Source: Hypholoma sublateritium FD-334 SS-4 (Eukaryota; Basidiomycota; Agaricomycetes; Agaricales; Strophariaceae). From it: 64,000 nt of DNA. Numbering within the stretch: position 1 is the first letter of the stretch; every line of letters begins with the position of its first letter. The notes below the pieces were generated by a model. The model was not told the origin of the DNA, ran no database searches, and saw nothing but the letters and a program-made list of their open reading frames with translations. Of this stretch, positions 33,857 to 45,785 are shown piece by piece. The stretch lies in the NCBI GenBank assembly GCA_000827495.1, contig KN817546.1, positions 314,741 through 378,740 on the forward strand, in the 5' to 3' direction. A program made the position numbers and the translations under genes.

Positions 33857-34978
33857 ATGCGGCGCCTCCCAAAATTCACCTCCTTCTTTTTCCACAACGC
33901 ACAATGGGCGCCAGTGAGCCATAAATTCCTGCCCGGCGCCATCGCCCCGCAGTTCAGAAAAATCGACGCGCCCAACCCCGCCAGGCTCCTCAAAATATAT
34001 GGCCAACTCTCAAAGTCCCGGCTCACGGCGCTGGTCGTGCTCACCGCAATGTCCGGCGTCGCACTGTCCCCGCTGCCGGCCACCATGCCCGTGCTGCTCT
34101 CCACGGCCCTGGGCACCGCGTTGTGCTCTGCGTCCGCGAACACCCTCAATCAAATCCAGGAGGTGCCATTCGACGCGCAGATGAAACGCACGCGGACACG
34201 CCCGCTCGTGCGCAGAGCAATCACCCCGATGCATGCCGCCGGTTTTGCCGCCGTCACAGGCGTAGCTGGGCCTCTGCTGATGTTGACCGCAGTCGGACCC
34301 ACCACCGCCTGTCTCGGCGCTGCAAATATCGCCCTCTACGCAGGCTTGTACACCTGGATGAAGAGACGAAGCGTGTACAATACCTGGGTCGGATCCGTTG
34401 TCGGCGCCCTTCCCCCCTTGATGGGCTGGACCGCTTGCGGAGGTCAATTGCTCCCCTCATCGACGCACCCGATTGAATTATTTCTGCCCTCATCCGTCCT
34501 GGACCTGTCTCTGGTCAACAACCCGCTTGCGCCGTTCGCGCTCTTCATGCTGCTCTTCAGTTGGCAGTTCCCTCATTTCAACGCACTTTCCTATCTCGTT
34601 CGCGATTCATACGCGCAAGCTGGATACCGCATGTTATCTATATTTTCCCCCGCCAAAAACGCGTTAGTTTCCCTCCGACATGCCACCCTTCTCATTCCTA
34701 TTTGCTCCGTGCTCGTCCCGCTCTCCGGTCTTACAACGTGGATGTTCGCGTTGACTTCCCTCATTCCAAATCTTATCTGCGTAAGGGCTGCGTGGTGGTT
34801 CTGGCGCAGAGGTGGCGAAAAGGAGGCCAGGGTGGTGTTCCAGCATAGCCTGTGGTATCTGCCAGTGATGTTGGGGCTGATGATGTTCCATAAACAAGGA
34901 ATGGAATGGCTCGAATGGTTGGGCATTTCTAGAGAACGAGCTGACAATGATAACGAGAAAAAAACTGTATTACAATAG
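33857..34978 (+). CDS. COX10: Protoheme IX farnesyltransferase (heme O synthase), mitochondrial
   Basis: A single uninterrupted 373-aa ORF is a UbiA-family prenyltransferase. After a basic N-terminal presequence (MRRLPKFTSFFF) comes LSKSRLTALVVLTAMSG. The first Asp-rich region, NTLNQIQEVPFDAQMKRTRTRPL, is the variant used by Cox10 for farnesyl diphosphate. WVGSVVGALPPLMGW and SWQFPHFNALSY follow, with several membrane helices. It converts heme b to heme o for cytochrome oxidase in the inner membrane. It has no introns, unlike almost all of its neighbours. Its 3' end is 35 bp from the convergent ZNF830-like gene. Confidence 0.93.
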   Translation: MRRLPKFTSFFFHNAQWAPVSHKFLPGAIAPQFRKIDAPNPARLLKIYGQLSKSRLTALVVLTAMSGVALSPLPATMPVLLSTALGTALCSASANTLNQIQEVPFDAQMKRTRTRPLVRRAITPMHAAGFAAVTGVAGPLLMLTAVGPTTACLGAANIALYAGLYTWMKRRSVYNTWVGSVVGALPPLMGWTACGGQLLPSSTHPIELFLPSSVLDLSLVNNPLAPFALFMLLFSWQFPHFNALSYLVRDSYAQAGYRMLSIFSPAKNALVSLRHATLLIPICSVLVPLSGLTTWMFALTSLIPNLICVRAAWWFWRRGGEKEARVVFQHSLWYLPVMLGLMMFHKQGMEWLEWLGISRERADNDNEKKTVLQ

Positions 34979-35013
34979 AAACAGTATAATGTATTTAATA
35001 TGCACCTGTGCGT

Positions 35014-35835
35014 TCAATTGGTCTTTTGCTTGTTGGCTTTGGCAAGTTCGCGTTTCCTCCGTAGGGCCTCTAGTTTCGTCTTCAAAAGCTGGACACGGGT
35101 GTCTGCGTCTTCCTGAGCCCTTTCCTCGTCCATTAGCCTATCCATGATGAGCTCTCGCTCCTCCTGTTCTCGATTTTGCCTGGCCTCTGCCTCCGTAGGT
35201 TTGTCAGGTTCAGGAGCAACTGGTACTTCGGGGGCCGAGGGGAATCCCTCGATGTCGGCCGACGCAAGCACAGGCTCCGCCGCTACCGTCGCTCGGTCAT
35301 ACGCCTCTGTCGGATCTGCGCTGATCGTCAGGAGTTCGCGCTGAAAACGCTCATATTCGAGATCGACCACGGTCTCCTTTGGTACTGGCGGAGGTTGCGT
35401 GGGGGATGTCTGATCGCCTGCTCCCTCTTCCTCGTCCGAGTCGTCGGACAGCAACGCGGGCGCTCGAGAGGGGTCGGAGAAGAAGTCCCGCGGGAACGAC
35501 GAGCCTGGCGCGCCTTGCGTCGGCGCGTCCACCCGCCTTTTCTTCTCGGCGTGTGCCTCAGGCTCCTGCGCGGGCGCTTTGCGCTTCGCGCTTGCAGCCA
35601 CCTCCGCAGCTGCGGCCTCCTCTTTCTCGCGCTGCTGCCGCTCCTCTTCCCGCATGCGCGCTACGTTGGTACGGTGCTGTTTGCTACCGAGGTGCCCCTC
35701 CCATGCAGAGGCGTGTTTGACGGCGGCGGTGCATACTGTGCACCTCAGTTGGCCGGCGGCGTTGTAAGTGGCATATGGATGTGTGATGCGTGCCTCCTGG
35801 CGTTTTGCCTTCAGCAGAGCACGGACGTCCGACAT
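35014..35835 (-). CDS. ZNF830 (CCDC16)-like zinc-finger protein
   Basis: An intronless 273-aa ORF starts at MSDVRALLKAKRQEARI, the family N-terminus. One U1-like C2H2 finger (C-x2-C-x12-H-x5-H, CTVCTAAVKH...HLGSKQHR) lies at residues 32-55. A Lys/Glu-rich linker, an acidic stretch DDSDEEEG, a VDLEYERFQREL segment and a C-terminal coiled coil follow (EEREL...RLMDEERAQEDADTRVQLLKTKLEALRRKREL). ZNF830 homologues associate with spliceosomal and transcription-coupled complexes; a splicing role here is inference. An upstream in-frame start would add 17 residues and is less likely. Confidence 0.85.
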   Translation of the reverse strand: MSDVRALLKAKRQEARITHPYATYNAAGQLRCTVCTAAVKHASAWEGHLGSKQHRTNVARMREEERQQREKEEAAAAEVAASAKRKAPAQEPEAHAEKKRRVDAPTQGAPGSSFPRDFFSDPSRAPALLSDDSDEEEGAGDQTSPTQPPPVPKETVVDLEYERFQRELLTISADPTEAYDRATVAAEPVLASADIEGFPSAPEVPVAPEPDKPTEAEARQNREQEERELIMDRLMDEERAQEDADTRVQLLKTKLEALRRKRELAKANKQKTN

Positions 35836-36101
35836 GGTCAGCAAGACGTAATTGAGAAAGTAGGGTACAAACCGTATAGGTGACAAGCAGGTTCACGATG
35901 GCTCTTAAAGTACCACGTGAGCAGATTCGGGAAGGCGAGCAATATTTGAGCGATATCCAGATTCCAAGCGATGTCCAAGAAATATATTTACATGCTACAA
36001 GTTTACAAGTACTCTGAGAGCGATCCGACATACATTTCCAATAAGATAATTAGAAGATAGCCCGCTTAAAAAGCAGTTCGCGACGGCAACTGGCATCTAC
36101 A
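35836..36101. other. Intergenic, ZNF830-like promoter with CACGTG
   Basis: This spacer is about 266 bp. A CACGTG core is at 35914-35919, about 80 bp upstream of the ZNF830-like start. Nothing else is seen. Confidence 0.45.
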
Positions 36102-37819
36102 TTATTTCAAATCGAAGGCGCGCTTAACATGTTCGACGGCATCCTTGTCTCCAGTGTTCTTCCAGAGAGGTGAGGTTGTAGAGGCAATGCACAGTTTAAT
36201 CTGCTACTCACCTTGCCCAAATCGTCGCTTAGCTTGACGCATGGTTTGTGGTCAACCGACGATAATTTAACTACTATGTTAAGAGCCTTGCTCTTTTCTC
36301 CCGTGGAGGCGGTTCGGAAGTCATTGGTAAGGAACGTGCCGATACCAAAGGAGACTGCGTGAAATTTGAACAACGAGACGGAAAATTTGATTTTTGAAGT
36401 TCCCACCTTTGGCGAAGCCTAGCTCGTCACAGTACTTCTTGATGTCGATACACTTTTCGACATTCAATGAGTCGGAAAAAATCAGCGACTTGGTTGTATA
36501 TTGGATTCCGAGCGACTGATACATCTCCTTGATGCGCCGCGCAAACTCGAGCGGGTCACCCGAGTCTTGACGGAGGCCGTGCCAGCGATATATAAGCTCT
36601 GGGTCGCCCGAAATGTCCTGTTTGGAAGGTGATTCGTCATTCGGCTGACTCAGAAAAAACTGACCTTGATAAACGCAGTGGTGGTGAAAGTGTCGGTCAA
36701 TGAAATCAGGGGAGCATTATCAGCTTGGTACACTTTTTCCCAGAGCTTTAAAGCAACGACATTGGCATTCTCGTAACCTTTCATTGCGGCAACCTAGAAT
36801 GTTAGTCAGTCTTTCTAGAAGAAGGAAAGGATAAACAGGCAATACACCCATAAACCATTCACTGTAGTTAGAGATATATAAATTTAATCTTTGAGAATAG
36901 TGTTTCAATACGCACTGTGCAATTGTACCGATAACTTTCAGGTTATATTTTTGGGCAAAGTAAACCTAGATCGGACCTGGTTAAAGTTACCTTGGTCAGA
37001 AATTTTGAGGTCACACACATTGCTCGTGCCAGATAAACCTCCGCGGCCTACAATGTCCTTTGAGGCTTGGATTAGAGCTTGAATCACGATCTCCTGTGCT
37101 TGAAAGGATCGTCTTCTCCTGGTTCCAAATTCACTAAAGTGACAGCCCGCCTCGAGAAGTAGCTTTGCCTTTGCGTATGCAATCACTTGCTTCATACTTT
37201 AGCAATAGAGCAAAACAAGATACGAGGCAAATATTACCATCTTGCCTGTCATAACTCCAGTCGGTGGCCACGGTTTGGAAATACGATTCGCTGAGGGCTG
37301 CCATCAAAGGGACTTCCCACAAGATGGTCTCTACCCATGGGCCGATAACATCAATTTCCACCTTGCCCTGCAAGTTGTCGCTTGTAACAGGGATATATTT
37401 GACTTTGACCTGCTCGGGTTTGAAACGGTAGGACGATAAATATGAGATATAATCTTCTGTAAGATAGGGACAATTATCCCGGAGCCATTCGCCTTCTGCC
37501 TCGGTTAGGGAAATCGTGCTGAAGTCTGTGTGCGGTGTGAGTTTCAGCGTATTTAGAGCGCGGGTACATGGTCAACGGACGGGAAATGACGGTGCGGAAC
37601 CGTTCGATGCATTGCCGGGAGAAAAGAACATCGAGATTGCGATTCGTGAAGCGGTAAGTAGCGGGGGTGCTGGGGAACAGACTGAGGACAGCTTGCTGCA
37701 TTGTTAGCTTGGATGAATTGTTAGAAAGAGCGCCTGAATTGAGAATGATTGACTACTTTGTAAAGATCGGTGTCCAGGACGGAGAGCGGGACGGCGAGGT
37801 CAGATATTGGGGCGGACAT
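36102..37819 (-). CDS. NPT1: Nicotinate phosphoribosyltransferase
   Basis: Ten exons, 37819-37757, 37707-37581, 37525-37238, 37185-37019, 36965-36916, 36861-36846, 36793-36665, 36617-36407, 36354-36212 and 36158-36102, give 416 aa. Signatures in order are [56 protein letters not shown] (made by joining a 16-nt exon), [30 protein letters not shown] and a short C-terminal tail. It makes nicotinate mononucleotide from nicotinate and PRPP in the Preiss-Handler NAD salvage route. The acceptor at 37186 was chosen because it removes an in-frame stop and restores the [12 protein letters not shown] segment. Confidence 0.92.
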
Positions 37820-37907
37820 CTTGGTGCAGTTGAGAGGGTGCAGAGGCGAGCAAGTAAGGGCTATAAGTAACAGTCACAGGCATCAGTCTGTTTTCCTTTC
37901 TACTGTC
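37820..37907. promoter_or_regulatory. Shared NPT1/RRP41 divergent promoter, 88 bp
   Basis: This is the shortest head-to-head interval in the window. It contains a CTATAAGTAA stretch at 37861-37870 that could serve as a TATA-like element for RRP41. Confidence 0.55.
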
Positions 37908-38795
37908 ATGGCACGTTTATATCCTCGGACACTCCCAACATCTCTGACCTTTTCTCCAGGCATCGCGCGTGGAGATCCTGAACGATGGCGGTTTTCGCTC
38001 TGACGGCCGACGGCAATTCGAACTTCGAAGTATTGACATCGATCTTTCGCAACAAGGAAACGCAGATGGTTCGGTGGTGATTACCCATGGTCTTACACAC
38101 GTCCTGGTGTCCGTGTTCGGCCCCCGAGAAGCCAAAATGCGGTCTCAAACCATTCACGATCGCGCCAATATCAATGTTGAGGTCTCAGTGGCAGCTTTCA
38201 GCACAGGAGATCGGAGAAAACGGTCGCGCGGTGATAAGTACGTACCGTCTGTCCATCCTTTCTTGCAACGCTCGACCTCTATCAATCCAGGCGGATACTG
38301 GAGTTTGCAGCTACTATAAAATCCACATTCGAGCCGGTGATCCAGACTTCTTTGTACCCGCGCTCGCAGATCGACATTTTCGTGCAAGTGATCCAGCAAG
38401 ACGGTGGTCTGCTTCAGACGTGCATTAACGGGACTACACTCGCCCTGATGAACGCCGGCATTCCGATGCTTGACTTTGTCTGTGCTGTGAACGGTGGGGT
38501 GCACTCGACGGCTCCCCTTCTTGATCTAACGCTGCTAGAGGAAAATGACGTGCCCAATGTGACCATAGCGGTACTGCCCAAAACAAAAAAAGTATCACTG
38601 GTGACGATGGAGACAAGACTTCACGTCGACCGGTTTGAAGAAATCTTCCGATTAGCAACGGACGCTGGGCTGGTAGTTCACAGGGAGATGAAAGCTGCCA
38701 TCTTGGAACGGTCGAAGAGTCTTATGGCGTCGATAGAGCCAGGAGGCCAAAGGGGTGGAAATACTGCTGATGACGGAATGAATGAATTTGATTGA
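37908..38795 (+). CDS. RRP41: Exosome core subunit Rrp41/Ski6
   Basis: Exons 37908-37910, 37960-38237 and 38291-38795 give 261 aa. The RNase PH-like fold is clear: SRVEILNDGGFRSDGRR, VLVSVFGPREAK, RSQIDIFVQVIQQDGG, TLALMNAGIPMLDFVCAVNGG and SLVTMETRLHVDRF. It is a catalytically inactive ring subunit of the RNA exosome in eukaryotes. The start is the odd part. No GT donor joins the only nearby ATG to the conserved GCA-TCG-CGC-GTG start of exon 2. A GC-AG intron of 49 nt (GCACGT...CTCCAG) directly after the ATG fits both length and frame and gives M-A-S-R-V-E, the family N-terminus. If wrong, exon 1 lies elsewhere. Confidence 0.88.
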
Positions 38796-38845
38796 TATAT
38801 GCAAGGGGTACACTTTTTCGCGAACAGATAGGGATATCAAGTAAT

Positions 38846-39671
<826 letters not shown>

Positions 39672-39783
39672 GACGGATGGAGCAGAGAGACAAATCGCGG
39701 CTTATGTAAATCAGTCAGGTGATGTGGGAGAACTCGGAGGACTTGGGTATTTTTGTTTGCCAGCTCCTCTTCCCCAAACCACC
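39672..39783. promoter_or_regulatory. Shared TRM8/CIT1 divergent promoter, 112 bp
   Basis: The 112 bp between start codons are pyrimidine-rich next to the citrate synthase ATG (CTCCTCTTCCCC). No other motif is seen. Confidence 0.55.
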
Positions 39784-41643
39784 ATGTCCTTCCCCGCCCG
39801 CTCTGTCCTCAAATCCGTATGTATCCTACAGCACGCATGATTATCCTACTTACCCAATTCTTTAGACGCGCCCTACGCTCTTGCGTTCGGCTTTCCCCGC
39901 CGCGCGCCTCTCCTCTACCGCGTCGAAGCCCGCCACTCTCAAGGAGCGCTTGGCTGAGCTCATCCCAAAAGAAATTGAAAATGTATGCTCTCTTAGCCTT
40001 CCGTTTCGCTCTCTTTTTTACGCGTTTAATAGGTCAAAGCCACCCGTGCTGCTCATGGCAAAAAATCTTTCGGTCCTGTCATCGTAGACCAGCTCTACGG
40101 GTATGTCGTCATTCCTATGTGCGATGGTCCCTACTCACTTGACTTGCAGTGGAATGCGTGGCCTTCCCGCCCTTATTTGGGACGGCTCCGTTCTCGACGC
40201 AGGTACCCTATTTTCCCTGATTATTCCAGGCAGCCACTCATGTCTATTCAGAGGAGGGCATTCGCTTCCGCGGTAAAACTATTCCGGAAATCCAGGACTT
40301 GCTTCCCAAGGCGCCCGGAGGGTCCGAGCCTCTCCCGGAGGGTCTTTTCTGGCTCCTGGTCACTGGTGAAATTCCTACCCAAGAGCAAGTCGTCGAGCTT
40401 TCGCGTGACTGGGCTGCTCGCTCGGCCATTCCTGAGTTCGTCGAGGAAATTCTTGACCGCTGCCCTCCCACCCTTCACCCCATGAGCCAATTTAGTTTGG
40501 CTGTCACTGCTGTATGTTTGATCATCTTCCTTTCTTCCATAACACTTATTCCCTGTAGCTTAACCACAACTCGGCTTTCGCTAAAGCCTATCAGGATGGT
40601 GTCTCGAAGAAGGAGTACTGGGGCCCCACTTTCGAAGACTCTATGGATCTGTACGTTATTCGCCTCGCCCAGGAGAGTGATTCTGATCGATACATTTTTA
40701 GTATCGCCAAGCTACCTAACATTGCCGGTCGCATTTACCGCAATGTCTTCGGACAAGGCAAACTTCCTGCCATCGACGCCACGAAGGATTATTCATACAA
40801 TTTGGCCACCCTTCTGGGTTTCGGCTCGAATGATGCCTTCGTCGAGCTCCTTCGTCTCTATATCACTATTCACAGGTGTGATCTTATATTCCTTGCATAT
40901 ATGGTTTGATCTAATGACATACTCTAGCGATCATGAAGGTGGCAATGTATCTGCTCACACTGGCAAGCTGGTTGGGTCTGCCCTTTCAGACCCATTCTTG
41001 GCTTATGCTGCTGCTTTGAATGGTCTTGCCGGGCCTCTTCACGGTCTCGCCAACCAAGAAGTTCTTATTTGGCTTCGGAAGATGCAAACCCAGATTGGTG
41101 AAGATGCTACGGATGAGGCTGTCAAGGAGTACATCTGGTCGACACTTAAGGGTGGTCAAGTTGTCCCTGGGTACGGTCACGCTGTATTGAGGAAAACCGA
41201 CCCTCGCTACACCGCCCAGCGTGAATTTGCCCTTAAGCATTTACCTGATGATAAAATGTTTAAACTGGTTGGTCAAATCTACAACCTTGTTCCTGATATC
41301 CTTCTTGAGGTGGGCCAAACTTGTTGCATGCTGTGGTGCATCTAGCTGACTTATCTTGTAGGCTGGTAAAGCCAAGAACCCCTGGCCCAATGTTGATGCT
41401 CATTCCGGTGTCCTGCTCACTCACTATGGTATGGACCAAATGCAATTCTACACTGTTCTTTTCGGTGTGTCTCGTGCATTTGGTGTTGCTGCCCAGTTGA
41501 TTTGGGATCGTGCTCTTGGAGCTCGTGAGTTTTCCCTTCTCTTTCCATTTGTCAATATGCCTAACAATCATCATGTAGCTCTTGAACGTCCCAAATCTTA
41601 CTCCACCGCTGCCATTCAAAAGATCTTTGCGGAAAAGCCTTGA
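39784..41643 (+). CDS. CIT1: Citrate synthase, mitochondrial
   Basis: Ten exons, 39784-39816, 39866-39982, 40033-40100, 40150-40202, 40252-40511, 40559-40650, 40702-40875, 40928-41309, 41362-41524 and 41579-41643, give 468 aa. The N-terminus is a mitochondrial presequence rich in Arg/Ser/Ala without acids ([18 protein letters not shown]). The catalytic residues of the family are visible: His in [12 protein letters not shown], His in [10 protein letters not shown] and Asp in [10 protein letters not shown]. It condenses acetyl-CoA and oxaloacetate at the head of the TCA cycle. The C-terminus EKP is not a PTS1, so this is the mitochondrial rather than the peroxisomal or methylcitrate form, as far as can be told. 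Confidence 0.95.
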
Positions 41644-43849
41644 TTACTTTTATTGTACATTACATCATATAATGCTTAGAGTTTTTTTCGAATTTACAAG
41701 TATGTTTTGGAGAGCAAACGGGAATTGGAAAGTCCACGAAAATATTCCGTGGAATCCGTGGAATGGTGGAATCACGTGACTTACCCGTCGTGACCGAAAT
41801 AGGACGCGCGACGCCCGTCTGGGCAGTGTTGGCAACGCCACGGGTAGGTGTGGGAACCCACCACCACGAATTCGTGGGCATCCACTGGATACGCCATGTG
41901 GGCATGGCTATTCCCAGGATCACTCCTGGCGGGTATCACTATATATGGATCATATATGATATTATGTAACAGTGAGGCTAACGAGGCTCAAGACATACTA
42001 ACACACGTAGATTCAACATAGAGTGGTAAATCCACTATGAATAATAATAAGTACTAAGTAGATTGTCCATAGAAATGTGCCCTAAATGTAAGTAATGTAT
42101 AAACTCATGTTCTATTGAACGTATACTTGGCATGAAGGCCGTGGCTGCGCCCGGCGTTACGAGTCCCTTTTCTCCTGTGATTTTCTTTAGAAAAATTGTG
42201 CCATTACATACAAATCAACAGGAAATATTATTGTCAATGCCTCGGGCAGTAAGTACGTATCACNGATGTTGAGAGCCCAGTATATTTGGTACCACCTCCA
42301 AATTCACCTAACTTTGTCCAAGAAATGACTGATTTTTGGTATAAAAATTTAGCTACCTTAAAGATCATGCACATGGCTAGCACTGAAGTTTTAAATNNTC
42401 AAGATGCTTTAAAAATACAATCGTAATAATTCTTCATTTTTTCTTTCCCTCCCTTGTTAGATAAATTTAATCTTGATTTAGAGCAATGTGTTCGCGGAGG
42501 GCGCCGGCGGACCAGTTTCATATGCCTGGCGACGTGGAGATTTGCNCTACATCGACAAATTCTATAGGCGTCAGATGCTCAGTGCTACGGGCATTATTCT
42601 CGATAAAGACATCCGCTCATTGCAAGACCGCTGTCTGCGCAAGCTCTGTCGACTTGCATCCCCGAGCACACCCGTTCTTGAACCGCTTCNTCCACCTCCG
42701 GAGTCTCGAAGTTCAAGTACACNAAGTCAACACAAAGTATGCCATGTCCCTGAGATAGGTCATGGAGCGGTGACGAGAAGGGNGAGCGTTCACGAGGGCG
42801 TGTTACGAGTCTGGCTGTGGCGATATTTAAAANAGCAAAGCAGAATGGCGCAAGAATGGCGTCAGAAAGCGGTGCATAAGCGAGATACCCAGGGAACACC
42901 TAATTTTTGATGGCAGGCCAAGCTCCCCTCTAAATAACGGTTCCTATTTTAGAATAGGACTCGTAATTGTGAACCCATTTACTTTTAGTGCTCAGCCAGC
43001 AAACTCATTTGTTGAGAGTATAGTAGATACACAGATACAGAACATCATTCACATCGACACGTGTCCGCTCTGTATACCTACGCGGCCTTCCCACTCTTCT
43101 TCCTCAGTTGTCATCTTCATCTGACACCTGAGGTACAAGTTCACATTCTCTCCTTGATACTCAGTAGCTCATGTGTCTGATCCTGTAGCTCATCTTATTG
43201 CTACAGGGATAATATTATGAGTTGTCATCTTCATCTGACACCTGAGCTCATCTTATCGCTACAGGTTGAACAGGTTATGGGCCCCGAGTAGAAACTCGTT
43301 CACTTTCGAGCTCACCTTTCCAGATCTTTGGATCTTCATCCGGAAAAACCTATATTCCTAATTTGCACAAATAAGAATCACTTAGTGGCACCCTACCTTA
43401 CTGACCTCGTTTACCCATGGTTAGGCAGCCATTAGCATAGTTTAGCATGTATGAGCACACTGCTCACTTTTTGGGCAGTTATAAGTTGTGGGTGAACAAA
43501 TCACATACTTATATCAAAACCAATTACTTGTAATTGGTACCCATGGAACTTATCTAGAACATATCGCACTGGGTATTATTCACCAAGAAGTAACAGAATA
43601 AATTTTATATTCCAATGTTTACATCAAGCGCATACATTACTACAGTAGCTCAAGTTGATACAGCTCAACTACCTTTGCCATGATGCTGTCCATTTGTCCC
43701 AATAGCTCTGTGACATGTCCATTCATGCCCCGAAGCTCCTTGCGCATAGCTTTAGCATCCTCCGTGTTCTTGTCATGTAAATTGCAAAAGTGGTGGATGT
43801 GTACCATGACATTCTCGAGGGTATGGTCCGAGTACTTCGCATCCCCCCA
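41644..43849. other. Repeat-rich intergenic DNA with ambiguous bases
   Basis: No gene is recognised. A TCACGTGA lies at 41772-41779. A GTTGTCATCTTCATCTGACACC block occurs twice (near 43106 and 43217), with AGCTCATCTTAT-GCTACAGG words between and after, which indicates a local tandem duplication of about 110 bp. An ORF at 42488-42910 contains five N-bearing codons and has no family signal. This stretch marks a sharp switch from genes to repeats immediately after citrate synthase. Confidence 0.5.
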
Positions 43850-44165
43850 CCTAGTCCGTAGGAATTCCATGGAATTCCGGTGATTCCTGGGGAATTCCAT
43901 GGAATTCCATGGAATCAATAATTTTTTTGAGCTTGGTGGTATACCACCCAAATTGTGTAATTTATTCCATACAGGTTCCATGTTATTCCATGGCAATTCC
44001 TGGGAATTAGAAATTTAGTACTGATTCCGTGGAATAATTCCATGAAATTCCTAGGAATGGAGGTTTTTCATTCCGTAGTACTGGGAATTCCCATGGAATT
44101 CCACGGAATCCACGGAATCACCATTTACCGTTCCACGGAATTGCCACGGAATTAATCAATATTAC
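43850..44165. repeat. GGAATTCC / CCATGG palindromic simple repeat
   Basis: Dense, irregular copies of GGAATTCCATGGAATTCC and CCGTGGAAT variants occur. Because each word is its own reverse complement, the block is self-complementary. The same word family recurs at 41725-41770 and 45585-45785, bracketing a GC-rich insert. Confidence 0.8.
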
Positions 44166-44180
44166 CACGAAAAAATTAAC

Positions 44181-44256
44181 GCGCCCACCGGGAATCGAAC
44201 TGCGGCTTTAGGGAGCATTCTCAAAAGACGCTCAAACCCCTGCACCACAGAACCGC
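44181..44256 (-). tRNA. tRNA-like sequence, probably pseudogene or SINE head
   Basis: On the minus strand a polymerase III-like A box (TGTGGTGCAGGGG) and B box (AGTTCGATTCC) are spaced as in a tRNA, and a stem AGCGT...ATGCT encloses a T-rich loop containing TTTTGAG. The acceptor ends (GCGGTTC and TGGGCGC) do not pair properly, so it is not a sound functional tRNA. It lies between palindromic repeats, as a retroposon would. Confidence 0.35.
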
Positions 44257-44329
44257 ATTAACCAGTTATTTTATTACCTACATATACCTACGTCCGGGAA
44301 CCGGCAACAAAAGAGCCGACGGCTGTGCA

Positions 44330-45425
44330 CACACCGTGACGTGGCGACGTGTCACAGCTGTTTGCTTCTTCATCCCCGTCGTCCCCCAGCCCCGTCCCTC
44401 CCCTCCGCCCGTCGTCGTTGCGCCCACAACCGCGGCGCCCGTCATCGTCGTCGACGTGCGCTGCGCCGTTCACCACCGCCGCCACCCTGCGCACGGGCCA
44501 CAAGCGACACGTCACCACCCCGCCGCATGCCCGCCACCCGCCGACGTTACGCCCGGCTACCACCCACNATCACGACAGCCCCCAGCATATAGGGATCGAG
44601 GGTGGAGGGAGACGAGGGACACGCCCAAGGCCGCAGGTGAGCCCCCGGCTTCGCCGTTGCCACCACCCCGCGCTGACTAGGTCAGCATGGGCCAGCAGAC
44701 CACCCCCGCCGCTGCAATGTGGAGGCAACGACGCTGGCTGGCGTATGAGCCCCGCCCCGCCCGTCGTCGTCGCCCGCTCCCGCGCCCCATTCCTCGCTGC
44801 AGCCGCCGCTCACCGTGCGCACGGGCCACGGGCGCCACGTCATCGGCGTGCGGCCGTGCTCAAGCACCAGCGCGGCCGCCCGCCGCACGTCGACGCCCAT
44901 GAACGGCGACCGGGTCAGCCCCCGCCACCGCTGCACGCCCCAACTGTGGTCAGCACCCGCATCGCCCGCCCCTGTTGCTGTGCCGACGCCGCCCTCCGTC
45001 GTTGCCCAGAATCGCCGCCGGGGCGTGCCACGTNGGCAATGGAGGGAAGCGGCTGGGCTCTGGGGAACGCGGCGAGGGCGGGCGTGGCCAGGACGCGTGC
45101 CAGCGCGTGCCACGTCGGCAACGACGACGGGGAGGTCGCCCCGCCGGCTATACAGCANGCCGCGAGGGCAGGTGCCCCCCGGGGCGCCTGCAGCTGCGCG
45201 CCACGTCAGCACGGAGGCGTAGCCCCCATGTCGCGCCCCGCTGCGAGGGTGGGCGTCACGACGCCGTTGTCGCCCGACGGGCTTGAGCCCGCCGTCGTCC
45301 GACTTCGGCTCCTCTGTGCTACCGCGGAGGGCGGCCTGCGCCGCATCCGGAACTCGTCGCTCGCTGTGAGCCTGCGGCGTCTTCGCCTGTGGAGGACATG
45401 TAAGCAGCCCCCCGCCGTCCCCTAG
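44330..45425. other. GC-rich low-complexity island with internal duplication
   Basis: A GC-rich block of about 1.1 kb has several N bases. CCGCCCGTCGTCGT and GCGCACGGGCCAC occur twice, about 350 bp apart, so it appears to contain two diverged copies of one unit. A 358-codon frame crosses it but reads as Pro/Arg/Ala/Ser/His low complexity in several frames at once. I do not call it a gene. Confidence 0.5.
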
Positions 45426-45584
45426 CCGCGCTATGTAAATACATGTATTAATTATATTTAACGTAATAAAATTATATTTAATTTATGCTTACACAATCAA
45501 GAATAAGTCAATATATTAAATCATGAACTCAATAAGGGCTTAGGCTTGCAAAAAATCTTCTAAGTCAAGNTTNTGGGCAGGGTA

Positions 45585-45785
45585 ATTCCATGGAATTCCA
45601 TGGAATTCCTCTGCCAAATATATGGGGTGTGGAATTGGTATGGAATAGTCAGGAATGACCATGGAATTCCATGGAATTCCATGGAATAAATTATGATAAA
45701 AATGGGAATTGTACAATTCCATGGAATTCCTAGGAATTCCTAGGATTCCATGGAATTCCATGGATTCCCCATGGACTGGTGGGGG
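45585..45785. repeat. Second GGAATTCC/CCATGG palindromic repeat block
   Basis: This has the same word family as the block at 43850-44165, on the other side of the GC-rich island. The two blocks may be termini of, or insertion targets for, one element. Confidence 0.75.

Noticed and set aside
44349..45425. 358-codon GC-rich ORF
   Set aside because: Low-complexity Pro/Arg/Ala/His/Ser composition, several frames open at once, N-containing codons and no family signal.
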